From NCBI GenBank assembly GCA_017302355.1, contig JAFLDQ010000006.1, positions 1 through 46,681 on the forward strand: 46,681 nucleotides of DNA, read 5' to 3'. Shown here piece after piece: positions 45,669 through 46,681 of this stretch. This DNA is from Dechloromonas sp. (GTDB lineage Bacteria; Pseudomonadota; Gammaproteobacteria; Burkholderiales; Rhodocyclaceae). Position 1 is the first letter of the stretch; the number at the start of each line of letters is the position of its first letter. Below the pieces are notes generated by a model, which did not search any database, had not been told where the DNA came from, and saw only the letters and a program-made list of their open reading frames with translations. Made by a program: the position numbers and the translations under genes.

Positions 45669-46681
45669 CTAATTCCGCCGTTCCTTCATTTCCTCGATCT
45701 GTCGCTTCTTCATCTCGCGCAGACGCCCGTCGATCATCGACATCTCGTAGAAGTTGGCATCACCCGCCTGCTGCGCCAGTTGCAGTTGCTCGATCGCACC
45801 GGCGGTCTGTCCCTTGAGAGCGGTCAGTTCGGCCAGCGCCAGATGATGCTGCGAACGCCGCCCGAGACCGGCATAGGAATCCGCCCGCAACTTGAGGAAA
45901 CGCGCATCCTGAGGGTGGTTCTGCAACTGCTCGTCGGCAAACCCGAGGGCGGCCGAAAACTGCTTCTCCGCGAGCAGAGCACTGCCGTAGCCGTAGAGCA
46001 ACGGCATGTTCAGCGGGTAGCGGGCCATCGCCTCGCGGTAGAGCGCCAGCCCCGCATCCTTGTCGCCACGACCCATCCTGACCTCGGCGAGTTGCCGGTC
46101 GACCATCGGCGACGTGACCTTGAGCTTGCGCACCGCCGCGAGTTCCTGCTCGGCCGCCCTCCAGTCCCGGTTGCGCGCCAGCGCGACCGCCAGTCCGTAG
46201 CGCGTGCTTGCCTCGGAGGCATACTTGCGGTCACGCAACGACGTCTCGAATTCCCTGACCGCGTCTACCGGACGTCCTTGCAATGCCCGCACCCTGGCCC
46301 GCACCAGATGGAACTCCGGGCTGTCGGCGACCTGCCGGTAGGTGACCGGGCGCTCCCGATTCTGCATGTCGGACATGCGCTCGCCGGACAGCGGATGGGT
46401 CCGCAGATAGGTGGTGGCGTTGTTCTCATACTGGCGCGTCGACTGTTGCAGACGCCCGAAGAACGTCGACATTCCGCGCACATCGTAACCCGCACGGCGC
46501 AGCATCTCGAAACCAAGACGGTCGGATTCACGTTCGAAATCACGCGAGAAAGCCAGCTGCGCCGATATCGCTCCGGCCTGCGTCGTGCTGATCGCCGCCA
46601 TGGTCCCCTGCGGGCTGGAGCGCGCGGCGAGCAGCGAAAGGCCCATGGCCACCATCGAGGCCATCGAGAGCTGTTTCGACT
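45669..46681 (-). CDS. bepA: BepA-like periplasmic M48 metallopeptidase, C-terminal part
   Basis: A 3' portion of at least 336 residues; the N-terminus with the HExxH site lies outside the window. Visible: the M48 end region FSRDFERESDRLGFEML and a YDVRGMSTFFGRLQQ helix with THPLSGERMSDM, then several TPR units (about residues 110-300 of the visible part). This layout matches BepA/YfgC, a periplasmic protease-chaperone that helps assemble LptD and other outer-membrane proteins. The frame runs off the window edge. Context: lptF/lptG are about 8 kb away. Confidence 0.88.
   Translation of the reverse strand, partial: SKQLSMASMVAMGLSLLAARSSPQGTMAAISTTQAGAISAQLAFSRDFERESDRLGFEMLRRAGYDVRGMSTFFGRLQQSTRQYENNATTYLRTHPLSGERMSDMQNRERPVTYRQVADSPEFHLVRARVRALQGRPVDAVREFETSLRDRKYASEASTRYGLAVALARNRDWRAAEQELAAVRKLKVTSPMVDRQLAEVRMGRGDKDAGLALYREAMARYPLNMPLLYGYGSALLAEKQFSAALGFADEQLQNHPQDARFLKLRADSYAGLGRRSQHHLALAELTALKGQTAGAIEQLQLAQQAGDANFYEMSMIDGRLREMKKRQIEEMKERRN

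Overview
The window reads as a chromosomal segment of a high-GC betaproteobacterium, most likely a member of the Rhodocyclales (Dechloromonas/Azonexus/Accumulibacter-like). That placement is inferred from gene order (rpsP-rimM-trmD-rplS, xseB-ispA-dxs, ilvB-ilvN-ilvC-pssA-leuA, pepA-holC-valS, lptF/lptG divergent from pepA) and from protein sequences, not from a marker phylogeny. No rRNA, tRNA or CRISPR array was seen.

Layout. 1-3642 is an accessory patch: the tail of an IS256-type transposase, a Phd/PIN toxin-antitoxin pair, a chimeric DinJ-like antitoxin, a hipB gene with a truncated hipA, and a DUF4143-type ATPase. Lying between these are two decayed pieces of a second ispH gene. 3608-9901 (minus strand) is the ribF-ileS-lspA-fkpB-ispH housekeeping cluster, but a VapBC-like pair sits inside it between ileS and lspA with overlapping start and stop codons. 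10053-11051 is a diguanylate cyclase. The following gene-free 374 bp holds two tandem small-RNA candidates, the second with a palindromic operator-like sequence over its -35 region. 11426-16879 holds amiC, tsaE, queG, a small conserved protein, a mercaptopyruvate-type sulfurtransferase, a SpoIIAA-like protein and a DMT permease. 17074-20886 is the isoprenoid operon xseB-ispA-dxs followed by folE2.

20891-22399 is a small lower-GC insert of three genes bounded by 20-bp direct repeats, lying between folE2 and the rpsP-rimM-trmD-rplS ribosome/tRNA-modification operon (22466-24410, minus). 24585-27917 carries a PilZ-like protein of unknown role, a YihY-type membrane protein, a WrbA-type quinone reductase and a DUF2069 membrane protein. 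27943-33670 (minus) is the branched-chain amino acid block ilvB-ilvN-ilvC with pssA and leuA. 33793-35682 is a compact four-gene operon of an ECF-like sigma factor, a one-TM probable anti-sigma (DUF3619), an exported DUF3106 protein and an RDD membrane protein. 35696-37863 is lptG/lptF. 37935-43622 runs pepA-holC-unknown-valS-unknown. 43653 to the end (minus) is a pabB-pabC fusion, a TusA-family protein and the 3' part of a BepA-like periplasmic metallopeptidase.

The genes mainly serve core metabolism: isoprenoid precursor and prenyl-diphosphate synthesis (dxs, ispA, ispH), branched-chain amino acids, folate (folE2, pabBC), translation (ileS, valS, rpsP, rplS, trmD, rimM, tsaE, queG) and envelope maintenance (lspA, lptFG, amiC, bepA, pssA). 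The less ordinary content is the toxin-antitoxin and ispH-remnant patch, the two small-RNA candidates, the repeat-bounded insert, the uncharacterised sigma operon, and sharply AT-rich, differently coded patches inside ileS and tsaE.
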